A stretch of DNA of 64,000 nucleotides from NCBI GenBank assembly GCA_012934845.2, contig WNNJ02001820.1, positions 124,001 through 188,000 of the forward strand, given 5' to 3'. The DNA comes from Pomphorhynchus laevis. Taxonomy: Eukaryota > Acanthocephala > Palaeacanthocephala > Echinorhynchida > Pomphorhynchidae. Positions 21,611 to 33,040 of the stretch are shown here, piece by piece (position 1 is the stretch's first letter; each line of letters opens with the position of its first letter). The notes beneath the pieces are model-generated. The model searched no databases, was not told the origin of the DNA, and worked only from the letters and a program-made list of their open reading frames with translations. A program made the position numbers and the translations under genes.

Positions 21611-21722
21611 TAAGTACAAACGCTTTGAATCTATCCGGATTCTTCTTCAGTGTCTGTTTTTCTCCGATAGAAAAACGGACACTGAAGAAGGATTAGGATA
21701 GATTCGAAACGTGTGTACTTTA
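21611..21722. repeat. Foldback with two CTGAAGA...GAAAC motifs
   Basis: Inverted arms at about 21,611-21,662 and 21,670-21,722 differ at a few positions. The plus arm reads CTGAAGAAGGATTAGGATAG then ATTCGAAACG. The minus arm reads CTGAAGAAGAATCCGGATAG then ATTC, with a clean GAATC/GATTC 5-bp stem. The CUGANGA and CGAAAC ends match hammerhead-ribozyme consensus boxes, but an extra A before the stem is atypical. Confidence 0.65.
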
Positions 21723-22456
21723 AATAATTTTTTTTCCTTTATAGCCTGATTATATATTCTATATATTAAATATTACGAAGTTTTTAAATGACTCCAGGCA
21801 GCGGTTCGGCATACACAGGCATTCCTCATATATTACTTTTGATTTATATATTAGTGATTAAGGACGTTTTAATAAATTATATTGTGAAATTTTTCTGGTG
21901 TGGTATAAAATTAAAAAGCAATTTTTGATTTATTGTTGTAGATGGAAATTCTGTTGTAACCAAGTCACATGGTGAATTAAAATTTGGGATTTGACAGGCG
22001 TCAGGTTTGATAGGTATGATGAGATTTTTTTTAGACTTTGAAATTCCTTTTATTTCTCGTAACGTTGGCGCTAAATAGGCACAATTCAAATAATTTTTGG
22101 GCTACCGAACATAAATTGTGCGTACACATTTTTAACTTGCGCTTAACGCTTTGATGAGTTCCGGTGGTAAGCGTTTAAAATAACATTATTTGAAGTTAAA
22201 AAACTCTTTGTATACCGATGTGTATCAAATTGTATTGTTGAATCACTTAAAACTATATATTTAGTTTCAATTATTATAAAAATATAGTTCTAATTCCAAT
22301 CATTAACAACGGAACTAATTTTATCAGTAGTTGGTTATTGAGAAAGCCTGGTTGTAGCAAAAATTGTCTATTTTCACAAATACGTCTTGCGCAGATCTGA
22401 AATGTTTAAATGTTTTAACCATAATTGCAAAGAAAATCTGACTTTACATTGCTAAA
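21723..22456. other. Intergenic stretch upstream of PAGM-like gene 1
   Basis: No recognisable gene. A 70-codon minus-strand frame (21,877-22,089) has no known domain. Unlike PAGM-like 2 and 3, no LINE J ORF1 start is seen here. No clear TATA box or initiator could be singled out in such AT-rich DNA. Confidence 0.4.
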
Positions 22457-24880
22457 ATGATGCTTGAATTGGATATATTTGATAGATTTGTCGATAAGCT
22501 TATTTCATGGTATCCAAATCGATGCGAAAGAAACTACGACATATTGTTCAAACAGACAGGCTTTTTACTGGATTCTGCAGACGAGATGGTTCTTCTATGC
22601 CATAGAATGGCTATAATTGCAGCGATAAGATCAATTAATCAAGGTGCTGCGGTTGGAATTATGATCGCGAGATCGTCTGGTCCGTGGTACAGCAATGGCA
22701 TTATTCTTATAGATCCGAATGGAAATTTCTTACCTAGACCTTATATCAACGTGGCTGAAAATTTGCTTAATTGCGACAATAAGCGAGCTAAAGGAACGCT
22801 AAAATCAATGATAAAACGGCTAGCGTTTTCTCTTAAGGATCATGCTCTCAATATACTATCAAATACATTAGGAACTGATCCTTATGCCCATTGTCGAAAA
22901 GAACATGTGGATCAGGCTATTATACCGGATAACCAGAATAATTTGGATGAGCACGAAATGTTTTTAAAAGAATATGCCGACGAGCGTCGAGATACGGCAA
23001 CTGTAATAATAGGATACGACACAAGAGCAAGAAATCATATATACGCCTCAATTATTTCTAAAGTATGTGCAGCATTCAATGTTAAATGCTATTGCGTCGG
23101 TTATACGACAACACCATTGTTAGGCTATATTGTTTTTGCTAGGAATGGACGACTATTTAAAGCTGACGAATTACCAATTGAAGACGATTACGTTATGAAT
23201 GTCACAAAAGCAGTATTGCATCTTGAAGCAATTCTTGAAGAACTCAAACAACGAAATGATGATAAAGCCTCAATAGAAGACTCCAACGATTTTGACGGTA
23301 TTAACGAATTAGCAAGTAGCATAAAGATAACCCGAAATGATTTGAATGTATTGTCAACAAATGTAGTCGTCGATACAGGTAATAGTGTTGTGGCTCCATT
23401 TTTTTTTAAAGTCGTAAACAATTTGAGTAGTTTTGGGTCGTTGTTTGCTACATTTAAGATTCTTAATACTCAATCGGTTGATTTATACAACAAGCAAAAC
23501 GAAATAACTTCAATCAGATGCGAGATAGGATATCAATCAATTATACAGTATACTATTAGGCTCTGTCCCACTAATGGCAATAATATTAATTTAGCTATTG
23601 CAAATGTAACCAACAATTGCGGAGCTGATTATGTTAATAAGCATGAAGCCTTACCATTTAATCTTAATTGTCTACGTAGGTCATGTTACATACATCCAAT
23701 TCATTGCTGTTCATTTGATGGCGATGGAGACAAATTAGTATTTTACTATCAGGCTTCAAATGTTGATAGCACGATTAAAATTTTAAACGGCGATCGTATT
23801 GCGGTGTTGTTTGTAAAATTTCTAAAGTCCTTATTTGACAGAATTCGCTTCATTAATCCGAAAATCGTAGTTCTTCTGAATTCATTTTCGAATACAGCGT
23901 CTGCAAAATACATTACTAGTAATTTCGGTGTTTCTGTCATTAAAACTATTGATTGCCCTTTAGAAATGTACACTACCGGGAAAACGTTTCCCCTGTGTGT
24001 TTATTTCACCGTAAATGGTCACGGAAATGTCCTTATACAGAATGAACTTATGAACGAAATAATTTTTTTACGGCTGTTTTTATTCCAAGCAATAAATTGT
24101 GAGTCAAAGTCTTGGATAAATTTGAGAAGTTTTCTTAAGTACAAAAGATCATATGAGAAATACTTAAACGAAAAGGACGTACTAATTGATGAATTAGAGG
24201 CTTGTGATATTTTGTTAAGATTATTTAATCTTTTATTTCAATCGTCAAGTGATGCATTTCGAAATTTTTTTGCCATTGAATTTATTTTGGCACATGAAAA
24301 ACTAAATTTAATGGACTGGTATACATTATATGAAGATATTCCTTCGTTTAAAATATATTGGCACCCAGATTTGGACATATCATGTTATTTATCTGCAACA
24401 GATCTGTCAGCATTTTCGAATATTCAAATGGCAAATGAAAACGTATACAGAAACCGAACAGAATTTATCCAACAGAAACTAATTAAATTGATGATTATCG
24501 CCGGCACCAAAAGATGTGGAGACATCGAAATTGATAATTTATCAAGTGAAGAAATCAAAATACTTAAGTATATGGACAATGTTGCGAATAAGGAATATAT
24601 TAAAGGTTTTAATACCTTTATAGATTTAGCATCTATATCAGCATTATGGTATCCAACATATAAAATAATAGCTCAAAGCCGCTTTTTGTTCTGCCTTAGT
24701 CTGATATTGGACAGTATCTCTAAGCAAAATTTTCGCGTTGTTATTTGTCCAGATGAAAATGATTCGCAAGCACTAATTTACATTGAAAGTGTATCAATAC
24801 TCGATGCTCAATTTATCGCATTTACAATCATGTTATTGCTTCGTGTTCATGTGGAATCAGTTATTAAAGTTTGCAGTTAG
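22457..24880 (+). CDS. PAGM-like protein 1 (divergent phosphohexomutase family)
   Basis: A single uninterrupted 807-codon frame from ATGATG. Landmarks in the order of phosphoacetylglucosamine mutase: QTGFLLDS (33-40); GAAVGIMIARSSGPW (about 63-77), aligning without gaps with PAGM GVMVTASHNP and keeping the catalytic Ser (S73) but not the following His-Asn; GYDTRARN (about 183-190); SFDGDGDKLVFYY (about 419-431), the metal-binding Asp triad; VNGHGNVLI (about 518), where PAGM has EANGHG; FAIEFIL. The C-terminal RPSGTE phosphate loop is replaced by CPDEND (about 762-767). It is about 260 aa longer than ordinary PAGM. Family membership is clear, but mutase activity looks unlikely. Intronless, with a broken paralogue 1.35 kb downstream. 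Confidence 0.85.
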   Translation: MMLELDIFDRFVDKLISWYPNRCERNYDILFKQTGFLLDSADEMVLLCHRMAIIAAIRSINQGAAVGIMIARSSGPWYSNGIILIDPNGNFLPRPYINVAENLLNCDNKRAKGTLKSMIKRLAFSLKDHALNILSNTLGTDPYAHCRKEHVDQAIIPDNQNNLDEHEMFLKEYADERRDTATVIIGYDTRARNHIYASIISKVCAAFNVKCYCVGYTTTPLLGYIVFARNGRLFKADELPIEDDYVMNVTKAVLHLEAILEELKQRNDDKASIEDSNDFDGINELASSIKITRNDLNVLSTNVVVDTGNSVVAPFFFKVVNNLSSFGSLFATFKILNTQSVDLYNKQNEITSIRCEIGYQSIIQYTIRLCPTNGNNINLAIANVTNNCGADYVNKHEALPFNLNCLRRSCYIHPIHCCSFDGDGDKLVFYYQASNVDSTIKILNGDRIAVLFVKFLKSLFDRIRFINPKIVVLLNSFSNTASAKYITSNFGVSVIKTIDCPLEMYTTGKTFPLCVYFTVNGHGNVLIQNELMNEIIFLRLFLFQAINCESKSWINLRSFLKYKRSYEKYLNEKDVLIDELEACDILLRLFNLLFQSSSDAFRNFFAIEFILAHEKLNLMDWYTLYEDIPSFKIYWHPDLDISCYLSATDLSAFSNIQMANENVYRNRTEFIQQKLIKLMIIAGTKRCGDIEIDNLSSEEIKILKYMDNVANKEYIKGFNTFIDLASISALWYPTYKIIAQSRFLFCLSLILDSISKQNFRVVICPDENDSQALIYIESVSILDAQFIAFTIMLLLRVHVESVIKVCS

Positions 24881-26230
24881 ATAACTTTAACTTTGGCTCT
24901 TGTGGCCAAATTTATCGACATTAAAATCAATGATGCATAAAGATAATGAATTTAAAACCGTTAGTGTACATATTCACATGTCAATCATTATTAACAATTT
25001 CGTAGATCACATTATGTTGCTGAGAAATATGTTATGCACGCCTTTTGCTAATCGTTGGAGTTATGTAATGTGTGTTTAGTTCAGTTTAAAAAAACACATT
25101 TTTAAATTTATTTAATATTTTTATCTTTTTAATTTTTTACTTCAAATAAAAATAAAATGTCGTTAATTTCTTATTAGGAAATGCTTTTGCAAATAGAAAT
25201 GTTTTTTATTAAGAATATTTTAAATTTCCTAGTGTATATTAACTATGAAAATTCAGATATTCTTGTTGATTTTAAAATATAGCCTTGCCACTTGCTTAAT
25301 CCGTATTACTGAACGATGTGAAATTTCATTCACATTATATAAATATTTTAAATTGTTTACATCTTCAGAGGAAGAAATGAGAAATGATCAACTCGTTCAA
25401 ATGGTGTTCATGATTGAAATCATTGATTTTATATAAAGATTAAAGGCAATTCTGACTGAACGTATAGATATGTGTGTTCTTAAACACATGTGTCATATAA
25501 TTGAAATATAAGTATTTAGTAACTTGGCAGACGTATATTCTAATATGTCAAGGTTATTGGAATTGATGTAGAAAAATTAAATCTTTTTAAAAGTAAATCA
25601 TTAAAAGGAGGTGCCATAATTTCCTGAAAAATATAATGTGTGTTCTTTAATCGTCTTATATTATGATAAAGGAAAATTCCAAAATAACTCTTTAATTTGT
25701 TGGGCTAAAACCCTTTATAACTTTTAGATTCGAGCTTACTAACTTAAAGGAGTTTGTGTACTTCTTAGATATTTTGCTGTTACAAAAAGTCTTTATGTCC
25801 AATCTTTATAGACTTTCATACCCGTCTTTACTGGGCATGACATGTAATTCCGAAAACAATGAGATTATTAGTAAATGTTTTCATGTTTCGACAAGCGTAA
25901 CTTTCCAGAGAAAGTTGCGAAAGTGCAAATTTTTGATGGACTTCGCTGCTAAGTTTTATTAAACATTATTTTTTAACGAGAAAATGTACAACTAACAAAA
26001 TTACATTAATTTATATTGTTAAACTACTGATTCCGTTGTTTTATTTATTATATAAATCTTGTTGTTTCAACTTTAATCAACGGTGTTAATTTTGTTAGCG
26101 CATACAATCTCGGTTTATCGGAAAAGTTTAGCTGTCTCAATACGCCCTTTTAATTTTTTCGTTTTGCCGAAAAGTAAAATGTGTTGATACTTTGAAATTT
26201 CGAAACAATTAGACTAAAATTTCCAAAACC
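24881..26230. other. Intergenic stretch between PAGM-like 1 and its pseudogene
   Basis: AT-rich. Small frames at 25,245-25,436 (hydrophobic start MKIQIFLLILKYSLATCLI) and 25,756-25,962 are too short and unlike anything known to support. No poly(A) tract or direct repeats marking a retrocopy were seen at the gene boundary. Confidence 0.4.
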
Positions 26231-27275
26231 ATGGACTTATTCAAAATTTTTAATAACTTTATAAGTCTGCTAATTTTATAGTATACGATACAAAATGCAA
26301 ACCACTGCACTATTTAGATAGACAGAATTTATATCTGATTCCACAGTCAATATGGAAAAGTTATACCAACTTTTATAGCATGCGTGAGGTCAATATATCG
26401 GGGTGCTGCAGTTGGAATTATGAGGTTAGTTTTAGCTTGTCGGTTCCACAGCAATGACATTATTCTGGTAGTAGACTTGGATGGAAATTTGTTTCCTAAA
26501 ACTTACATCACCTTGACTGAAAACTTACTTAATTGTAACAATATAAGCGGGTACTGTAATGATAAAATCAATAATTAAACAGCTTGCAGTTTCTCTTAAG
26601 GATTTTAACAAATACTATTCGATCAGTCTCCGAAACATTGTCAAAAGGAGCAGGTGGATCAAACTGTCATACCAGATAATCACAATTTGCGTGTGCATAA
26701 AATATTGTTCAACGGCAGAGCGGCGAGATGCAGTAACAGTATTGATTGGATATGACACAATAGCAAGAAATCCTATGCCTTAATTATTTCAAAGGTATGT
26801 CGATCATTCAATGTTAAATATTAAATTATTCAATTGTTAAATGTCAAAGCGTTCAATGTTAAATGTTATTGCGTCGGTTATACGATAACACCACTGTTAG
26901 GCTATATCGTGTTTGCTAAGAATAGACAGTTAGTTAAACAATTAGATTTTTCGAGTGAATATGATTATGCTAGGAAGTCACGTAAACTGTTTTGAATTTT
27001 AAAGCGATTCTGGAAATTTTAAAAACGTAATGATCAGATAGCTGCAACGAATGATGTAGATTTAATGAATTAACAAGAAGAATTTATATCATTAGCAATA
27101 ATAATGTGCTATCAGCAAATGTAATAGTCGATGCGGGTAACAGTGTTGTCGCACCAATTATTTTTAAAATCCGTAACAGTTTGAATATTTATGAGTCAAT
27201 ATTCGGTACATTTGAGGATTTTAACACTCAATCGGTTGATTTATAAAACAGGCAAAACAATAATCTGAGAAATTT
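26231..27275 (+). pseudogene. PAGM-like pseudogene, tandem to gene 1
   Basis: Starts at an ATG (MDLFKIFNNFISLL) like PAGM-like 1 (LDIFDRFVDKLIS). Recognisable blocks in several frames: IYRGAAVGIM, DLDGNLFPKTYITLTENLLN, IKQLAVSLKDF, RRDAVTVLIGYDTIARN, NVKCYCVGYTITPLLGYIVF, DAGNSVVAP and NTQSVDL. All are closest to gene 1. The serine loop is destroyed. Homology stops at about 27,275, before the metal-binding loop, where LINE F sequence begins, so the 3' half is gone. Numerous frameshifts and stops show it is dead. It arose by tandem duplication of gene 1 or a common ancestor. Confidence 0.85.
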
Positions 27276-27279
27276 TATT

Positions 27280-30200
27280 TTCTTCACCTCCGCTTGTAAG
27301 CGATGGAGGTAGAAAATAGTCAGTTTATATACAAAGAAGTCAGTTTATTATTGTACTTATCGAGCTAGTCGTCATCCATCACGAGGACGAAAAGTGTGCA
27401 GAAGTTGTGGGAACGTTACGAAATGACGATATCGAATCTACTTTGCGCAAAGTCCATGTAGAAAAAACTGAATATGAAAACAGATGGAGAAGGTCACAAC
27501 ATGGAAATCCACAGAAACGACAGCAACAGTCAGAATTTCTCGAATGACAAGGCAATCTGATCATACAAAATGTGTCATGGTAACCATGAGTATATATTCT
27601 CCAAACAAGCGGTCGGTTTGCATTAAATGACCTTTTCCAATTAATCTGAAGAAATACCGGAGTGCAATAAATAACAGGATCAAGTTTTGCAACAGTAATC
27701 TGCGTATTGCTGAGATGGATCGAGATTGCCGGTGTTATAGGTAAATTAAACGAATTTCAAAGGTATACACATGATGGGAATTGAGATAACGACGACACTA
27801 ACGTTGAAGAGGTCATGGGTGAGAGCACTGGGATACTTTTAATATACCTCCATTGAAGCGAATCGAATTTGCGGAAATTAGCAGTAGTAAGATCAAGACA
27901 GATCGCCTGTATACCATATGTTAATATAGGAAGGATCATCACCTTAACGAATCTTAGGGCGTTGTTGAAGGACAAATTACCTATGTTTCTGAAGGAATAC
28001 ATTCTTTCAGTTGCCTTGACACTTGTTAGAAATATGTTTCGAGAATGTCCATTTCGAATTTTAAACAATACCAAGGTAGGAATACTAACAACAAAATTTA
28101 AAATTGCCATTTCGATATTGCAATAAGTCGTAGACGGCCACCCTTCCTGAATTTTATAGCTCGATTTACCACTATAAAATTATCTAGATTTACCACTATA
28201 AAATTATCGAGATTTACCACTTTAAAATTTTCTGTGCAGTAGGTATCTAGACGATTCAATAGCATTGTTGCTGAATCAATATCATGAGAAAGTATGACTA
28301 AATCATCTGCATACATTATGCAGCTGGATCTATCGCTTTGACAGACAAAGGAGGGAAAGTCGCTAACGAATAGCGTGAAAAGCAGCGGACTTAAAGGATC
28401 CCCTTGTAAAACCCCTCGATTTTGGATCAAGTGTTGTGACAATTGCAGTCCATCCGAAATACGAATTTCATTAGGCGACAATATGGCTGCAAGTAGTTTT
28501 AACATTGGACCGCGTATGTGAAACTCGAAATGAAGCTTGCTTAGTAAGCGAGACCGATTCACAGAGTCAAACGCCTTTGCAAAATCAATAAATAACGCAT
28601 ACATGCATGACTTTGCTGTAAAACGCTATTTTACCCTTTCTCTTAAAGTAGAAATAGCCTCAATTGTAGATCTACCTGGTCGAAATCCATATTGTTCATC
28701 CGCTATACGTGAACCACATGATCGCATAATATGACGGTGAACTAGCAAGTCAATAGTTTATAGGCATGATTTATTAAGGCTATTCCTCAATAAGAGTTCG
28801 TAGATAAAGGATCTGTTTTGTCTTTATGCATAACTTTTATAGTCGCTTCTTTTCAGGACTTAGGAATAGGACATCTAAACAGAATAGAATTGTAAAGCCC
28901 CAACCAGAATGGCTCTAATATATGTAAAGACTTTTTGATATGCTCTATGCATTACCCATCAGGACCAGCCGTATTTCTTATCGCTATAGAAAATACACAA
29001 GCTCTTAACTCCTGAAGAGTAAATGGAGAATTTAAGATTTGATCAATGTCATGATTTATTTCCGTAAAGGATGATAATTGTGAAAGTAATAAAGGATACG
29101 AAGAAACGTATTCATTCAAGGGATCGTACAAAACAGCCCTGAAATGATTTTCCTACTTATCAAGAGGAATCTTAGGTGATAATGCGAGTTGTCTAACTTT
29201 CAGCTTCCAAGGGTATATTTCAGCATCCTTTAAAATACGTTGTTCTTCGGTCTTAAAATGCTTGTCTTTCAAACAATTAATAGAAGATCGATAGATCAGC
29301 TTCAAGTCCCTATATTTCTGACTTTCGCATGCTCTAAACGCAGGAAGTTTATGCATAGCAATGAGTTTACTACGGAGTTGACGCAAATACAGAGGAATTT
29401 TGAATGGTGAGCACGTCAGTTTCTGAGTAGATGCAAAGCAACATTCTAAGAGTGTATCTCGAACTTCGAGGTACCTTGAACCATCTGTACCAAGAAAATT
29501 AGTGGTTAGCGCTGATAATCTAAAGTTTCTTAGATCTAGTCAACGACTCCTCTGTGGGATAGCCTGTACGAGTGATGACGTCATCACATCATCAAGACTG
29601 AGCTTGATAATGACTGGCTTATGTTTTCTGCGTTAAGACCATTCGCTGCCTAGGCATATCCGAGCTGATGTTACTTTGCAGTATGAACAAAATATCTATA
29701 CAACTTCTTTCCGATCACTTTCGTAGGGCCAACCCTTACTAGGGTAGTTAAGGTTAATGCCGTACGGAGTTACCGAATTGACAATGTGCTTTATTTTATC
29801 CGACAATGGACTACTTACATTGGCATTAAAGTCACCTGTAATAATTATAGGGTGATTTTCTGGTAGAGAGCCTATAATATCTACTAAATCACTGTTAATG
29901 TCAGAAACATCAATAGTTGGATTGAAATAACAACCCACGATTGAAACATATGGGGTATGAAAGATAATGCTAAAATCACTGGAGCTCGCATTCCAGGTCG
30001 AAATGATTGGCTTAACACCCACTACGATGCCTCCTATGGGACGACCTCGAATAGGGGATTTTGCTAATTTTTCAAATACGTAAAAATCTTTTATGAATAT
30101 CGGGTTACAGCAAAATGTATCTGTTAATATTATGATGTCATATCCTCTTAAAAACGAGTCAAATCCTTCTGATAAAAGCTTATCAAGACCTTCTGCATTA

Positions 30201-31260
30201 AAAAACCAAAACCTTCACAATTGAGGTGAAATCAGAAATCCGGTTAGGAATCCGTGAACTGGTCGAGTGTAGACCAACAATGTTGGTCCTCACCGCGACA
30301 CCATGTTCTAGTCATATAGAAGTAGATGGACAGAGAGGTGACGATTCCATTGTTAAAGAATAGTCTTCACCTCGCAGCTCAACGTGGGTAATTTCCGAAC
30401 TAATCGGATTATGATGAACAATATGGACTTGAACAATTCTGTTTTGTCGAATTCCAAACGATTTTTGTGGCTCATCGATCCTTCGCTTAATTAGCTCAGC
30501 GCGAATAGATTTTTCCGCATCTCGTTCTGCTACAGATAGATCCGGCTTGATAAAAACTTTAGAGTAATCATCATGGCGCCAAAGGGAGTGAGCTTTCGAT
30601 AAAATAAGGTTTGTGAACTATGGGTTAGAGATTACCAATAGCCAAGGAGGATATCTATCGTGATTGGCTGGTAAGCGAACGAGTTTAAGAGGTGTGTTGT
30701 TGTCCGCGCAACCATTGAGGGATATCATTTTCTGAACTCATTTTCGGTCATCATTTGAAACTGGTAGATTTTTGATAACCACTGTCGAAGAACGTTTATT
30801 CTTCAGTTCAATTGTACGTGATATCTCTACATTCGAAGCTCCTCTCTTGATTGCGGATTAACTCGCTAAAACTGAGCGAGCGATTTCTGAACTAATATTC
30901 TTATTCGCCCAGGTGGGATGGTGAGAATCTACATTATCATTGATCTTGTGTTTTTGAGAGTCACTGCTAGATTGTGAACTAAACTGGTGAATCTGATACT
31001 TCAGCTCTAATATCTCATTTCTTAGAGAATTAATCGCCCGCTCGTGGGTTCCGCTGTGCACCTTAATTCAAATGATACGAACTACTTGAATTTTCAGAAG
31101 GTGTTGAGCTAGGCAATTTACTACTAATAGGTATCTGAGAGTGGGTGCTAGAGTTAGAATCAAGTCCGTCCGGGTTTGATGTAACCAGGGGCTCGATTTG
31201 TACATCTTTGGGCTGAACAATTAGCACAGAACCTACCTGTCTTCGAGAAAACACAACTTC
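27280..31260 (-). mobile_element. LINE F, decayed but nearly full-length
   Basis: On the minus strand from high to low coordinate: ORF1 remains (31,254-30,858, S/N-rich with a helical NSLRNEILELKYQIHQF segment), APE endonuclease remains (30,022-29,696, with PIIITGDFNANVSSPLSD), RT (28,604-28,098), thumb and C-terminal parts (28,110-27,757, 27,564-27,379). The RT has YALFIDFAKAFDSVNRSRLL, GVLQGDPLSPLLFTLFVSD and CIMYADDLVILS. The GxLQGDPLSP box differs from GVPQGS of LINE J and L2L, so this is a third LINE family. Frames are broken throughout. A second relic is at 13.4-14.5 kb on the other strand. Confidence 0.75.
28098..28604 (-). pseudogene. LINE F RT core fragment
   Basis: 168 codons covering RT motifs from the FIDFAKAFDSVNR catalytic-Asp block through VLQGDPLSPLLF to MYADDLVILS. 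Near its end a 24-bp unit (TTTACCACTATAAAATTATC on the plus strand, 28,163-28,235) is repeated about three times, giving the peptide VVNLDNFIVVNLDNFIVVN. This is a replication-slippage expansion inside the coding region. The frame then ends. Confidence 0.75.
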
Positions 31261-31659
31261 TGCACACTGCCGATCCTCCGTTTCAACTGCAACAACATAG
31301 AGACATTAATTCAATGCAGTTATATTAAATCGAAATCTGCAAGTTCAAATCGAAATATACAAATCCAAATCGAAATTGATGTTCGATCGTTGCTTGCGTC
31401 GTAATAATAATCCGTTGTTCGATCGTTGCTTGCGTCGTAATAATAATTCGTTGTTTAATCGTTGCTTTCGTTGACTTAGCAAATCGAAAGTTTATATATC
31501 TATCTCTTAGATTTTTTCAGTTGTATGTTATTTATCTCAAACTGTTTTCAAAACAATAATAATAGATTTTCTTAAACAAAAAATAATACATGCGGATAAT
31601 AGATTATCAGTTAAAGAAAATAACTTTTTCTTTCTTCAATTCTGTTAAAAAGTCCCCTA
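31261..31659. repeat. 36-bp tandem repeat (31,381-31,472) in a short spacer
   Basis: Two nearly exact 36-bp units (GTTCGATCGTTGCTTGCGTC then GTAATAATAATCCGTT) and a partial third with changes. Upstream, AAATCGAAAT words recur at about 20-bp spacing (31,328-31,376). The spacer separates the 5' end of LINE F from the 3' end of LINE J copy B. Confidence 0.8.
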
Positions 31660-32080
31660 TCTGTATGGTTTCAGGTCCGGTGGGATCTGAGCCCTACAGC
31701 CAATCCAATACGCCGCCTTCCGACTAAGCCACCCGGGGTCTTTATCCTCCGGTGAGTCTAATTGAGGCGGACTATGCTGGGTAAACGAGAGACGAAGAGC
31801 TTGAGAAACCTCAGCCTTTGCTCTGGGGGGGACGACCTATAGAAAAGAAGACTAAACCCTAGATAGCCCAAGTGCCCCAGATGCGCACCTGGGTTTCCCT
31901 TTCAATGACATATGGTGGGCCCGTTTCTTGGCCAACCTAGCTTTCTCCAGGATACGTTTGAGTGTATCAAGTCAGCTTTTGCCGACCAGTTCAACGTAAC
32001 GGTAAACCTAAAGTATTTTACTCGACTCGTGAATGAATGGAGAGGTTGATTAGTCAAAATGGAGGAGAGGTCAGATAGTG

Positions 32081-33040
32081 CTAATCTCTTAAGTTTTTGC
32101 TTTGTTGCAGGGGCGCCATGAAGACCACCACCTGCGATTTGGCGGAGTTTAGAATAAGATTGGACCGGGTTAACTGGTCTTTTAATCTTGAAAAGAATCG
32201 GCTGACGTCCGAGACTACGTCTTTGCATCTGCGTCCAGAGAACAGAAATGTAGTATCATTAGCGTATACCACTAGACGTTGTTCGCTTTTAAATATTTTA
32301 AAGAGCACAACGGAGGAAGCAAGATATAATATTGGAGAAAGAGGACAACCTTGAGGCACACCCGTAATAGGGTAGAACCGACGCGCATCCGGGTCGTCTT
32401 TATAATAGAATCGCTTGGTGTACAGCAGTATTTCGACCCTGTTAACAATTCTCGCAGGCAACCTGAGGGACCTGAGAATAGAAATAGCAAAAGGAATGGA
32501 GATGCGGTCAAATGCAGCAGAAAAATCAAGGAAAACAGCCAAAGCAAGTTGATGACTGTTCTCCTGACAAAACTGATGCACTTCACCTACAGCTGATTTG
32601 ATTGAGCGATCTTTGACGAACCCATGGAAACCTGGTGGGATTAAATTTCGCCTGCTCAGATGATCGCGAATTCTACGCTCAAGCGCTTTTTCGTAGATCG
32701 AGACGAGGGAATTTTGAATCGATATGGGCCGCAGGTATTTAGGACAATAGACCGGATTTTTCTTAGGAATAAAAGCTCTTCTACTAATGTTGATGTCGGT
32801 CACATCGGATGGGGCGGCTAATAGCATTGTGACGGCCACTTCTCTTTTTTGTTCGGCTATTAAAAGCTGACAGACACGAGAAGAGAGTAGAACGACGGAT
32901 TTAGAGGTGACTGGAATAGGCCCCCAGGAGTCAAGAATATCTGTGACAGATATCTCTCTACTCCTAAAGTTTTTCCAAGGCGGGATTGGTTGAGGTGATT
33001 GAGTTGCTCCATAATTATGTAGGGATAGTGACTCCTCCAA
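32081..33040 (-). pseudogene. LINE J copy B RT fragment with YAND active site
   Basis: 319 codons with YLRPISIQNSLVSIYEKALE, KDRSIKSAVGEVHQFCQE, AVFLDFSAAFDRISIPFAIS, GVPQGCPLSPILYLASS and RLVVYANDTTFLFSG. The first catalytic Asp of the YADD box is Asn, which would abolish polymerisation. The end (SQVVVFMAPLQ) leaves the frame of the intact C-terminal region seen in copy E. Confidence 0.8.

Noticed and set aside
22660-22700. Idea that PAGM-like 1 had lost the catalytic serine (MIARSSGPW)
   Set aside because: Gapless alignment with the TASHNP loop and with copies 2 and 3 places the first Ser after Arg at the catalytic position, so it is retained; the neighbouring residues differ instead.
22457-24880. 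PAGM-like genes as cargo ORFs of a DNA transposon or giant-virus insertion
   Set aside because: No terminal inverted repeats, capsid, polymerase or transposase genes are linked; the neighbours are ordinary retrotransposons of several ages.
25245-25436. Small frame with a signal-peptide-like start (MKIQIFLLILKYSLATC)
   Set aside because: Only 63 codons, in AT-rich DNA where hydrophobic starts are common, and no paralogue in the window.
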